In this document: positions 7,836-15,098 of the stretch, piece by piece
How the letters are laid out: the number at the start of each line of letters is the position of its first letter
Numbering within the stretch: position 1 is the first letter of the stretch
Source: CBIFWW01 sp966186435
GTDB taxonomy: Bacteria > Pseudomonadota > Gammaproteobacteria > Enterobacterales > Enterobacteriaceae
Assembly (NCBI GenBank): GCA_966186435.1
Contig: CBIFWW010000045.1
Coordinates: 1-22,816, forward strand
DNA: 22,816 nt
Direction of reading: 5' to 3'
Position numbers and translations under genes: made by a program
Notes under the pieces: generated by a model
Told to the model about the DNA's origin: nothing
The model's input: only the letters and a program-made list of their open reading frames with translations
Database searches by the model: none

Positions 7836-8632
7836 AGCGCATCAATGCACTGACTATCGCCGGCACTGATCCAAGTGGTGGTGCCGGGGTTCAGGCGGAT
7901 TTGAAGACTTTCTCGGCACTAGGGGCCTATGGCTGTAGCGTTATGACCGCACTGGTGGCCCAGAATACCACCGGGGTACAGTCGGTGTACCGGATAGAGC
8001 CTGCATTTGTGGCAGCCCAGCTGGATTCGGTGCTGAGCGATGTGCGTATTGATACCTGCAAAATTGGCATGCTGGCGGAAACCGATATCGTCGAGGCAGT
8101 GGTGGAGCGGTTGAGCCGCTGGGAGGTGTCGAATGTGGTGCTGGATACGGTCATGCTAGCGAAAAGTGGCGATCCGCTGCTATCCCCTTCAGCGGTAAGC
8201 GCTATGCGCACCCTGCTGCTCCCCCAGGTAGCACTGATTACACCAAACCTGCCAGAGGCCGCAGCACTATTGGAAACCGCCGTTGCCCAAAATGAACAGG
8301 AGATGCGCCAGCAGGGCCAGGCATTGCGCGAACTGGGCTGTGAGGCGGTGCTAATGAAGGGCGGTCATCTGGATGATCCACAAAGCCCGGACTGGCTATT
8401 TACCGCCACCGGGGCCGAGCGTTTCACCGCCCCGCGCATCGATACCAAAAACACCCACGGCACCGGATGCACGTTGTCAGCGGCATTGGCAGTACTGCGG
8501 CCCCGCTTCACGAGCTGGCATGACACGGTGCCTGAAGCTAAAGCCTGGCTATCGGGGGCGCTGGCGGCAGCAGACTCCCTGGAAGTGGGCAGCGGTCACG
8601 GTCCAGTCCACCATTTCCACCGCTGGTGGTAG
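7832..8632 (+). CDS. thiD: Hydroxymethylpyrimidine/phosphomethylpyrimidine kinase
   Basis: Cytoplasmic ribokinase-family enzyme that phosphorylates HMP to HMP-P and then HMP-PP, the pyrimidine precursor of thiamine. Its 266 residues equal the E. coli length. N-terminal ALTIAGTDPSGGAG (residues 6-19) and QADLKTFSALG form the substrate pocket. LDTVMLAKSGDPLL lies mid-protein, and NTHGTGCTLSAAL near residues 206-218 carries the catalytic Cys and the anion hole. It ends GPVHHFHRWW, as in E. coli apart from one residue. The start overlaps the thiM stop (ATGA, 7832-7835), so thiD translation is probably coupled to thiM. The nonsense codon in thiM may reduce its expression. It shares the TPP-controlled transcript. 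Confidence 0.98.
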   Translation: MKRINALTIAGTDPSGGAGVQADLKTFSALGAYGCSVMTALVAQNTTGVQSVYRIEPAFVAAQLDSVLSDVRIDTCKIGMLAETDIVEAVVERLSRWEVSNVVLDTVMLAKSGDPLLSPSAVSAMRTLLLPQVALITPNLPEAAALLETAVAQNEQEMRQQGQALRELGCEAVLMKGGHLDDPQSPDWLFTATGAERFTAPRIDTKNTHGTGCTLSAALAVLRPRFTSWHDTVPEAKAWLSGALAAADSLEVGSGHGPVHHFHRWW

Positions 8633-8733
8633 TATATTGGCTGCATCGCCTCGCCAGGAAAAGACTCGATAGAACAAGCGCATACCCGGCTGAATAACCA
8701 GCTTATTGAACTTGCCTGATCCCAGGCAGTGCG
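8633..8733 (+). other. Spacer downstream of thiD with a 28-codon in-frame extension
   Basis: The thiD frame stays open after its TAG for 28 codons, from 8633 to a TGA at 8717-8719. There is no ATG, GTG or TTG in that frame, so only readthrough of the TAG could translate it. ThiD has a normal family end at the TAG, so this is most likely untranslated sequence leading to the terminator. Confidence 0.3.
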
Positions 8734-8767
8734 AAAATCCGCCGCCGGGCAGCCGATGGCGGATTTT
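8734..8767. terminator. Bidirectional intrinsic terminator between thiD and yegS
   Basis: AAAATCCGCC (8734-8743) and GGCGGATTTT (8758-8767) form a perfect 10-bp stem with a 14-base loop. The stem is flanked by A-runs and T-runs on both sides: T-run 8764-8770 on the plus strand and the complement of 8734-8737 on the minus strand. It can therefore end both the thiMD and the yegS transcripts. The yegS stop codon (8769-8771) abuts it. Confidence 0.9.
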
Positions 8768-8768
8768 T

Positions 8769-9656
8769 TTACTTGAGGAGTGGGCAATCCGGCGGTAAAC
8801 GGCAGCTCAGGGCCTGCGGGTGCAGTTCCAGGCGGAATGTCTGACCAGTAAGCGGCTCCCCGTCGAGATTAAAGGTCATCTCATGGGGGGAGTTAATTTC
8901 AAACCAGCTGGAGCGGCTCTCAATAATCGAGGGATTCTCTTTACCAGCCAGGGTTGAAAACAGCGCCGGGATCAGCTCTTCGCCGGTAAAAATCCGCAGA
9001 TCCAGCAAGCCATCGTTGATCAATGCAGCAGGGCAAAGCTGCTGCCCGCCCCCGGCCTGGCGGCCGTTACCAATACCAATCACCAGGGCTTCACCCTGCC
9101 ATTGGAAGTTCTCGCCGCGGATCTCACAGCGGTCTGGCTTTAAGGTATCCAGCCGCAGCAATCCGTGGATCACATAGGAGATCCCGCCCAGTGCAGCTTT
9201 AAGTTTTTCCGGGGTTTCCGTGGTAATGCGGGCGCCAAAGCCGCCGGTGGCCATATTGATAAAGCAGGCATTATGGTTCACCTGGACTAAATCAACCGGC
9301 ATCGCTTTACCGGCCACCGCCAACAGCAGGGCGCTATCCAGATCCACCGGGATGCCCACGCTGGTGGCGAAATCATTAGCGGTACCCAACGGCAAAACAC
9401 CCAGCGCCGGGCGGTGTTCAGGTGCCAGTTCGGCCAGCGCAGTGGCGACCTCGTTGATGGTGCCATCACCGCCACCGGCTATCACAGTGGCAGCATTAAT
9501 ATTCACAGCTTCCTGCACATAGCGCACGGCATCGCCTTTCTCCCAGGTGACACGCACCTGGATATCATGGCTCTGTTGGCGCAATTTTTTGACGGCGCTA
9601 CGTAATTCATCCAGCGCTGCACTCTTTCCATTGAGAATCAGTAACGATGTTGCCAC
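8769..9656 (-). CDS. yegS: Lipid kinase YegS
   Basis: Diacylglycerol-kinase-family lipid kinase; E. coli YegS is reported to phosphorylate phosphatidylglycerol in vitro. The 295-residue form begins at GTG 9654-9656, chosen because AAGGAGG (9663-9669) sits 6 bases upstream and because it matches the E. coli N-terminus (ATSLLILNGKS). A longer frame from 9731 is open but would bypass this ribosome site. The nucleotide-binding GGGDGTINEV loop lies at residues 61-70, and PLGTANDFATS follows near 90. Family signature segments MATGGFG, GNGRQAGGGQQ and FNLDGEP are present. The protein ends RLPPDCPLLK. It is monocistronic, with cyaR upstream and a shared terminator downstream. A TATAGT on the minus strand about 75 bases upstream may be its -10. 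Confidence 0.97.
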   Translation of the reverse strand: MATSLLILNGKSAALDELRSAVKKLRQQSHDIQVRVTWEKGDAVRYVQEAVNINAATVIAGGGDGTINEVATALAELAPEHRPALGVLPLGTANDFATSVGIPVDLDSALLLAVAGKAMPVDLVQVNHNACFINMATGGFGARITTETPEKLKAALGGISYVIHGLLRLDTLKPDRCEIRGENFQWQGEALVIGIGNGRQAGGGQQLCPAALINDGLLDLRIFTGEELIPALFSTLAGKENPSIIESRSSWFEINSPHEMTFNLDGEPLTGQTFRLELHPQALSCRLPPDCPLLK

Positions 9657-9894
9657 GGGGCGCCTCCTTTTTCGTTGTTCTTCAATTTTATCGCAGGTAC
9701 AGGAATTAGGGTTAAGAACAGACTGAAACAAACTAAAAATAACTATAGAACGTTAACGCCAGATAATGGCTGATTTCGCAGGTAATACCTTACGGACTAA
9801 ATGTCTGAAGGGGTGAACCATCGGAACAGTAAATGTCAAGGAGCGGGGTGGCGACTCAACGCTAAGGGAATTTTAAGCATTCAGCGGTATGTAC

Positions 9895-9930
9895 AAAAAA
9901 ATTAGCCCGCACAAGGGAGATTGCACGGGC
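9895..9930 (-). terminator. Rho-independent terminator of cyaR
   Basis: A ten-pair stem (two G-U pairs) with loop TCTCCC is followed on the minus strand by TAATTTTTTT. The U-run also serves as the Hfq-binding 3' end of the sRNA. It probably also stops any readthrough from yegQ. Confidence 0.92.
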
Positions 9931-9981
9931 CAAGGAGGTGGTTCCTGGTACAGCTAGCATTTATTAGTTATGTTTTTCAGC
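9895..9981 (-). ncRNA. cyaR: CyaR (RyeE) Hfq-binding small RNA
   Basis: The minus strand from 9981 reads GCTGAAAAACATAAC, then TGCTAGCTGTACCAGGAACC, then the CCACCTCCTT region that base-pairs with target ribosome sites. A terminator stem GCCCGTGCAA / TTGTGCGGGC (9921-9930 with 9905-9914, loop TCTCCC) and seven Ts follow. Total length is 87 nt, as in E. coli. The CCAGGA/TCCTTGG hairpin that displays the ACCACC loop is kept. Relative to the E. coli sequence as I recall it, the terminator stem differs at several positions but stays paired, which supports a real RNA. CyaR represses ompX, luxS, nadE and other mRNAs in E. coli. Its location just downstream of yegQ is the conserved synteny. Confidence 0.96.
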
Positions 9982-9987
9982 GCGGTG

Positions 9988-10030
9988 ATAATAGCCAGAA
10001 GCGAAACGGCGGTATGTGATTATCATCGCA
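9988..10030 (-). promoter_or_regulatory. cyaR promoter with class II CRP site
   Basis: TGTGA-TTATCA-TCGCA (10015-10030) is a near-consensus CRP box (TGTGA-N6-TCACA, one mismatch). Its centre (10022.5) is 41.5 bases upstream of the expected RNA start at 9981, exactly the class II activation geometry. A -10 hexamer TATTAT occupies 9988-9993 on the minus strand, i.e. -7 to -12. Known biology agrees: cyaR is cAMP-CRP dependent in E. coli. The box begins only 24 bases after the yegQ stop. Confidence 0.9.
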
Positions 10031-10054
10031 CCCTGAAAAAATAATGCTAATTAA

Positions 10055-11440
10055 CTACTTAGCTGTCTTTTGCTCAGTCACTCTACCGTGAGGATCGCGG
10101 GTGGTCTGGCCTTCCAGATTGCGCAGCAGCAGGCCATATTCCAGGGGCATATCTTCTGGCACCGGCAGCCAGACAATGTGGCCGTCGCCTGGTGCTACAT
10201 CGATTGGCTGGGCTTTGCCATTCTCCAGTTGTTCCAGGGTGAAGGTGACATTCCCCGTTGGGGTCATCATCTCCAGGCTATCGCCTTTCAGGAATTTGTT
10301 TTTTACCGCGACGGCAGCCAGGGTGCCACGGCGTTCACCGGTGAATTCGCCAACAAATTGCTGGCGATCGGATACCGAAGAACCGTATTCGTAGTTCTGG
10401 TAGCTGTCATGGGTGTGGCGGCGCAGGAAGCCTTCGGTATAGCCACGGTGGGCCAGCCCTTCAAGGGTGGTCAACAGGCTTGGGTCGAATGGCTTACCGG
10501 CGGCGGCATCATCAATGGCGCGGCGGTATACCTGCGCGGTGCGGGCGCAGTAGTAATAAGACTTAGTGCGGCCTTCGATTTTCAGTGAGTGGACCCCAAG
10601 CTGGGTCAGGCGCTCAACGTGCTGGATGGCACGCAGGTCTTTGGAGTTCATGATATAGGTGCCGTGCTCGTCCTCGAAGGCGGTCATCGGCTCGCCGGGG
10701 CGCAGGGCTTCCTCCAGCACAAACACTTTATCGGTCGGTTCACCGAGGCCCAGTGTCGGTTCGATATTTTGCACCGGGATAGGTTCGTGCTGCTGGACGA
10801 TATTCCCCACGTCATCCTGCTTGCCTTCTTCCACTTTATATTCCCAGCGGCAGGCGTTGGTGCAGGTGCCTTGGTTTGGGTCACGCTTGTTGATATAGCC
10901 AGAGAGCAGGCAGCGGCCGGAGTAAGCCATGCATAGCGCACCGTGGACAAAAATTTCTAGCTCGATTTCCGGCACCTGTTCACGGATTTCGGCAATTTCG
11001 TCCAGCGAAAGTTCGCGGGAGAGGATCACCCGGGTCAGGCCCATCTGTTTCCAGAATTTCACGGTGGCCCAGTTCACGGCGTTAGCCTGGACGGAGAGGT
11101 GAATATCCATCTCCGGGAAGGCTTCGCGCACCAGCATAATCAGGCCCGGGTCGGACATGATCAGGGCATCAGGCCCCATTTCAACCACCGGCTTCAGGTC
11201 GCGGATAAAGGTTTTTAACTTGGCGTTGTGGGGGGCGATATTCACCACCACGTAGAACTTTTTCCCCTGGCTGTGGGCTTCTTTAATGCCGAGGGCCAGG
11301 TTTTCATGGTTGAATTCGTTATTGCGCACCCGCAGGCTGTAGCGCGGCTGGCCGGCATACACGGCATCGGCACCATAGGCAAAAGCGTAACGCATATTTT
11401 TCAGCGTTCCCGCCGGGGAAAGCAGTTCTGGTTTAAACAT
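10055..11440 (-). CDS. yegQ: tRNA hydroxylation protein TrhP/YegQ (peptidase U32 family)
   Basis: U32-family protein. E. coli YegQ (TrhP) is needed for 5-hydroxyuridine formation at the tRNA wobble position 34, using prephenate and an iron-sulfur cluster. The start at 11438-11440 (MFKPELLSPAGTLKNMRYAF) matches E. coli; the frame is open further upstream to 11512 but without family similarity. The length is 461 residues. Motifs are AYGADAVYAG (21-30), VHGALCMAYSGRC (165-177) and DPNQGTCTNACRWEY (187-201), giving C170, C177, C193 and C197 as likely Fe-S ligands, then LKIEGRTKS. The C-terminus (RVTEQKTAK) is slightly longer than the E. coli end. A promoter is visible upstream (11526-11554), so it need not depend on the mdt-bae operon. 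The cyaR gene follows immediately. Confidence 0.98.
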   Translation of the reverse strand: MFKPELLSPAGTLKNMRYAFAYGADAVYAGQPRYSLRVRNNEFNHENLALGIKEAHSQGKKFYVVVNIAPHNAKLKTFIRDLKPVVEMGPDALIMSDPGLIMLVREAFPEMDIHLSVQANAVNWATVKFWKQMGLTRVILSRELSLDEIAEIREQVPEIELEIFVHGALCMAYSGRCLLSGYINKRDPNQGTCTNACRWEYKVEEGKQDDVGNIVQQHEPIPVQNIEPTLGLGEPTDKVFVLEEALRPGEPMTAFEDEHGTYIMNSKDLRAIQHVERLTQLGVHSLKIEGRTKSYYYCARTAQVYRRAIDDAAAGKPFDPSLLTTLEGLAHRGYTEGFLRRHTHDSYQNYEYGSSVSDRQQFVGEFTGERRGTLAAVAVKNKFLKGDSLEMMTPTGNVTFTLEQLENGKAQPIDVAPGDGHIVWLPVPEDMPLEYGLLLRNLEGQTTRDPHGRVTEQKTAK

Positions 11441-11525
11441 GTTTATCTCGTTCTGATGACAGGTCAGAGTCGCGCCACCTGATGGCACGGCGTAAAAAGT
11501 GGATACCCACAACGTGAGGGCGGGG

Positions 11526-11554
11526 ATTGTAGCGCCAGCGGGACGGGGAGTAAA
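11526..11554 (-). promoter_or_regulatory. Candidate sigma-70 promoter of yegQ
   Basis: On the minus strand TTTACT (11549-11554), a 17-base gap and TACAAT (11526-11531) form a good promoter, with -35 at 4/6 and -10 at 5/6. It lies about 85 bases before the yegQ start and just after the baeR stop. No intrinsic terminator was seen between baeR and this promoter, so readthrough from baeR is possible. Confidence 0.6.
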
Positions 11555-11572
11555 CCACGGGCGCAGGTGAGG

Positions 11573-12295
11573 TTAGACCATCCGGCAGGGATCGGCTTCC
11601 CAGCGGTAGCCTACGCCGTAGACGGCGCGAATAAAGGAGGCTTCGCTATCGAGGGTTTCCAATTTGCGGCGCAGGTTCTTGATATGGCTGTCGATGGTGC
11701 GGTCAGTCACTACCCGGTAATCATCATAAAGATGGTTCAGCAACTGTTCCCGGGAGAACACTTTCCCTGGCTCGCTGGAGAGGGTTTTTAACAACCGGAA
11801 TTCCGCTGGCGTGAGATCCAGTAACTGGCTGCGCCAGCTCGCCTGAAAGCGGCCTTCGTCAATGATCAGCGGCGACTGGGCCACCTGGCCACCCGGCTCG
11901 CGCTGGGGTTTACAGCGGCGCAGGATGGTTTTCACCCGCGCGACGACTTCTCTTGGGCTGTAGGGTTTGCAGATATAATCATCGGCCCCGATCTCCAGCC
12001 CCAGCAGGCGGTCTATCTCTTCGATTTTGGCAGTCACCATCACGATGGGCACTTCGGAGAAACGGCGGATCTCTCGGCACAGGGTCAGTCCGTCGGCGCC
12101 CGGCAGCATTAAATCCAGCAGGATCAAATCCGGTGGCGTCTGGTGAACATAGTCCAGCACCAGGTCGCCGTGGGAAATCAGCGACGGGGCATAGCTGGCG
12201 GCCCGTAAATAGTCGATAAGAAGCTGGCCCAGCTTAGGCTCATCCTCCACAATCAGGATGCGCGGGGTGTTCTCATCAATCGGTAACTCGATCAT
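11573..12295 (-). CDS. baeR: Response regulator BaeR
   Basis: OmpR/PhoB-family transcription factor of the BaeSR envelope-stress system. It has 240 residues, the E. coli length. The receiver domain (about 10-125) has acidic E17/D18, phospho-acceptor D61 in LILLDLMLPG, switch T88 and K110 in ICKPYSPREV. The winged-helix domain (about 145-235) includes LDLTPAEFRLL, VFSREQLLNHLYDD and RTIDSHIKNLRRKLE (recognition helix), then VYGVGYRWE. The start overlaps the baeS stop by 4 bases (12292-12295), the last coupled junction of the operon. In E. coli BaeR-P activates mdtABCD, acrD and spy in response to indole, flavonoids, tungstate and misfolded pili proteins. Confidence 0.98.
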   Translation of the reverse strand: MIELPIDENTPRILIVEDEPKLGQLLIDYLRAASYAPSLISHGDLVLDYVHQTPPDLILLDLMLPGADGLTLCREIRRFSEVPIVMVTAKIEEIDRLLGLEIGADDYICKPYSPREVVARVKTILRRCKPQREPGGQVAQSPLIIDEGRFQASWRSQLLDLTPAEFRLLKTLSSEPGKVFSREQLLNHLYDDYRVVTDRTIDSHIKNLRRKLETLDSEASFIRAVYGVGYRWEADPCRMV

Positions 12296-13686
12296 ACGGC
12301 TCTCTGTAAATCTGTCACTAACGGTAACACTACTTTAATGCTAACCCCGCCGAAAGGCGAATGGCTAGCGCTGAGGGTGCCACTGTGGGCTTCGACAATA
12401 TTTTGGCAAATTGCCAGGCCGAGGCCAGAACCCCCGCTGGCCCGGTTGCGGGAGGCCTCCGCCCGGTAGAAGCGCTCAAATAGCATCCCCAGTTGCTCAT
12501 CACTAACCCCTGGCCCGGTATCGGCAAAGGTTAATACTATCTGGCGGCCCTGAACTTCACCGTTGATCTGCAAAAACCCCCCGGCATCGCTATAGCGTAG
12601 GCTGTTCTCCAGCAGGTTATTAAATAGCTGGGAGAGGCGGTCAGGATCGCCAAATACGGTAATCTCCTCGGCCATGGTCAGGCTTAGCTCCAGGCCACGG
12701 GAGTGGAAACGCTCGCGGAAGGCCCCGGCGGCCATCTCCACCAGGGCGCTAATATCCAGCGGCCGTTTTTGATAGGCCAGCGCGCCCTCATCGGACATCG
12801 ACAATTGGTGCAGATCGTTTACCAGCTTGGTGAGTGTGCCTACCTCCATTTGCAGAGAGGCCACCGATTCCGGGGTGAATTGACGCACCCCATCCTGGAT
12901 GGCTTCCAGTTCACCGCGCAACACCGCCAGCGGGGTGCGCAGCTCGTGGGAAATATCTGCCATAAAGGCCCGGCGCATTTGCTGGTTTTTCTCCAGGGTA
13001 CTGGCCAATTGGTTGAAGTCCTGAGCCAGTTTGCCCAGTTCATCTTCGCTGGTGGGAGTGACCCGGGTGGTGAAATCCCCGGCGGCCAGTTTATGGGTGC
13101 CTTCCACCAGGCGTTTAACCGGGCGCAACAGGCCACGGGCGAGGGGGAAGGTGACGCCGGCCGCCAATAGGGTAGAAAGTAATACAATTAGCCAACTGGT
13201 GCGCCGCTGCTGTTTATCAAAATTGATATCGGTATTGCGGGTGAGCCGCTCCACCGGGGAGGCAATCACCCAACCTACGGTTTGCCCATCCACGGAGATG
13301 CGGCGGCGCATACCGTCATGGGGAACAGGCCCCGGCGGCCCTACCAAATGGTGGGCCTTACCGTCGATCACCCAAAACTGGGTGCGCCAGCCGTGGGGCG
13401 GCATATCATGGTTGGAATCTGGCTCGCGATCAAAAGAGCGCAACAACTGGAACATGTAGCGGTCGTTATGGCGCAGAAACTGCCAGCTGCCGTGCTGGAC
13501 ATATTGTTCGCCCAATGCATTGCTAAGTAACTCCAGCCGCTGTTGGTTACCGTGCTTGATGTAATCGATAAAGCCCCGTTCGAAACTAATGCGCACTGCC
13601 CAGTGCATCAGCCCAAGAACCAAAATACAGCTGGCGAGGATCGCCAAAAACAGTTTGTCGGTGATCCCCGGTCGCCAGAGCTTCAT
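12292..13686 (-). CDS. baeS: Sensor histidine kinase BaeS
   Basis: Inner-membrane sensor kinase, 464 residues, that phosphorylates BaeR. The start is ATG 13684-13686 (MKLWRPGITDKLFLAI), overlapping the mdtD TGA by 4 bases. The frame is open further upstream, but that part is only the shadow of mdtD. TM1 covers about 11-31, a periplasmic sensing loop about 32-163, and TM2 about 164-186. A HAMP domain follows at about 187-240. The dimerisation/phospho-acceptor motif ISHELRTP carries H247. The ATP-binding domain has N361 in the N-box (LLENSLRY), a G1 box DTGPGVSD (389-396), an F box LFERFYRAE, and a G2 box GGSGLGLAI (418-426). All catalytic elements are intact. Confidence 0.98.
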   Translation of the reverse strand: MKLWRPGITDKLFLAILASCILVLGLMHWAVRISFERGFIDYIKHGNQQRLELLSNALGEQYVQHGSWQFLRHNDRYMFQLLRSFDREPDSNHDMPPHGWRTQFWVIDGKAHHLVGPPGPVPHDGMRRRISVDGQTVGWVIASPVERLTRNTDINFDKQQRRTSWLIVLLSTLLAAGVTFPLARGLLRPVKRLVEGTHKLAAGDFTTRVTPTSEDELGKLAQDFNQLASTLEKNQQMRRAFMADISHELRTPLAVLRGELEAIQDGVRQFTPESVASLQMEVGTLTKLVNDLHQLSMSDEGALAYQKRPLDISALVEMAAGAFRERFHSRGLELSLTMAEEITVFGDPDRLSQLFNNLLENSLRYSDAGGFLQINGEVQGRQIVLTFADTGPGVSDEQLGMLFERFYRAEASRNRASGGSGLGLAICQNIVEAHSGTLSASHSPFGGVSIKVVLPLVTDLQRAV

Positions 13687-15098
13687 GATGATTTCCTTGC
13701 GCGGCGTGAAATAACAGTATTTTTGCTGGTATCGTCCGGCACCCGGAGAAATACCAGGGCCGGGAGCGCAATCACCAGCGCCATACTGAGATAGGTGTAA
13801 GTGAAGATGCCATGTAACGTGGCGCTGTCTGCCGCCAGCTGATGATGGCCATACATGCCCAACAGCGACCCGGCCACGGTGACGCCGATACTCATGGAAA
13901 GCTGCATCACCATCGACAGTAGGCTGTTGCCGCCGCTGGCTAATTCGTCGGGCAGATCCTTCAAGGTCAGGGTATTCATCGAGGAGAAACGCATCGAGTT
14001 CACCATCCCCTGGAGCAACAACACCAGCGGCAGGGCATAGTACCAACCCATCAGGGCCACTCCCATAAAAATCAGGCAAATCAGCGCCAGGGCCAGGGTG
14101 GAGGTCACCAATACCCGGCGGTAACCAAAGTTATTCACCACTTGCACGACAATGCGCTTCATCCCCATGCTACCCAGCACCATCGGGATCATCATCAGCC
14201 CGGCGTGGAACGGGGTAAAGCCGAGGCCGATTTGCAGGAATACCGGGGTCATAAACGGCAGCATCCCACTCCCGATACGCCCGCAGAAACTCCCCAATAA
14301 GCCAAGCGAGAAAGTGCGGGTGTTAAACAGATTCAGGCTGAACAGCGCCTGCTCATTGCCCTTGGCGTGCCACAAATACCCTAGCAATGTCATCATCCCT
14401 ATCGCCACCAAAATGGCTAACTGCCAGGGAGCGATACCCAGCCCTTCGTTACCGTCCAGGGCCAGGGTTAGGACCGCCATGCCAAATGCCAGCATAAAGA
14501 AGCCGCTAAAGTCGAAGCGCCGGGTCTGCATGGTGTAATTAGGCATCAGCCACAGGGTGGCAATGGCGCCGATAATCCCCACCGGGATATTTATCAGGAA
14601 GATCCAGTGCCAGGAGGCATACTGCACCAGCACCCCGCCGAGGGCCGGGCCAACCAGCGGGCCAATCTGCCCCGGCAGGGTGACGAAGGTCATCGCCGCC
14701 ATATATTGATCCCGTGGCACGATTTTCATCACCGTCAACCGGCCCACCGGCACCATCATCGCGCCACCCACGCCTTGTAAAACCCGGGCCATCACTAATT
14801 CATCCAGCGTGGTAGCCCGGGCGCAAAACAGCGAGCCTAAGGTGAACAATACAATGGCGGTGCAGAAGATATTGCGCACCCCTACCCGGTCTGCCAACCA
14901 GCCGCTGGCTGGCAACATCACCGCCACGGTTAATACATAGGCAACAATTACTCTATGCATATGCAGCGGGCTTTCCCCCAGGCTGTGAGCCATGGAGGGC
15001 AGGGCGGTGTTGACGATAGTGGTATCCAGCGTTTGCATAAAGAAGCCAAAGGCCACGATCCACAACGGCCAACGCACGGCAACAGGTAAATCTGTCAT
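13683..15098 (-). CDS. mdtD: MFS transporter MdtD
   Basis: Major facilitator superfamily exporter of the DHA2 (14-helix) type, in the inner membrane. It has 471 residues, equal to E. coli. Motif D1 is LDTTIVNTALP (24-34), motif A is GWLADRVGVRNIF (66-78), and motif C-like GPLVGPALGG lies in TM5. It is not needed for MdtABC drug efflux in E. coli; the Salmonella homologue has been described as a citrate/iron-citrate exporter (IceT), so export of a metabolite is a reasonable alternative role here. The start overlaps the mdtC stop by 4 bases (15095-15098), and the end overlaps the baeS start, so expression should follow the operon. Confidence 0.97.
   Translation of the reverse strand: MTDLPVAVRWPLWIVAFGFFMQTLDTTIVNTALPSMAHSLGESPLHMHRVIVAYVLTVAVMLPASGWLADRVGVRNIFCTAIVLFTLGSLFCARATTLDELVMARVLQGVGGAMMVPVGRLTVMKIVPRDQYMAAMTFVTLPGQIGPLVGPALGGVLVQYASWHWIFLINIPVGIIGAIATLWLMPNYTMQTRRFDFSGFFMLAFGMAVLTLALDGNEGLGIAPWQLAILVAIGMMTLLGYLWHAKGNEQALFSLNLFNTRTFSLGLLGSFCGRIGSGMLPFMTPVFLQIGLGFTPFHAGLMMIPMVLGSMGMKRIVVQVVNNFGYRRVLVTSTLALALICLIFMGVALMGWYYALPLVLLLQGMVNSMRFSSMNTLTLKDLPDELASGGNSLLSMVMQLSMSIGVTVAGSLLGMYGHHQLAADSATLHGIFTYTYLSMALVIALPALVFLRVPDDTSKNTVISRRARKSS

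Noticed and set aside
9657..9731. Longer ATG start for yegS at 9731
   Set aside because: AAGGAGG followed after 6 bases by GTG 9656 gives the family N-terminus; the extra 25 residues are unlike YegS.
10070..10588. 172-residue plus-strand ORF
   Set aside because: Exactly antisense to yegQ, which matches its family along the whole length; a GC-rich codon shadow.
11441..11512. Longer N-terminus for yegQ (24 extra residues)
   Set aside because: The extension has no family similarity, and MFKPELLSPAG at 11440 is the conserved start.
12703..13170. 155-residue plus-strand ORF within baeS
   Set aside because: Shadow of the HAMP/kinase coding sequence; no ribosome site and no known motif.
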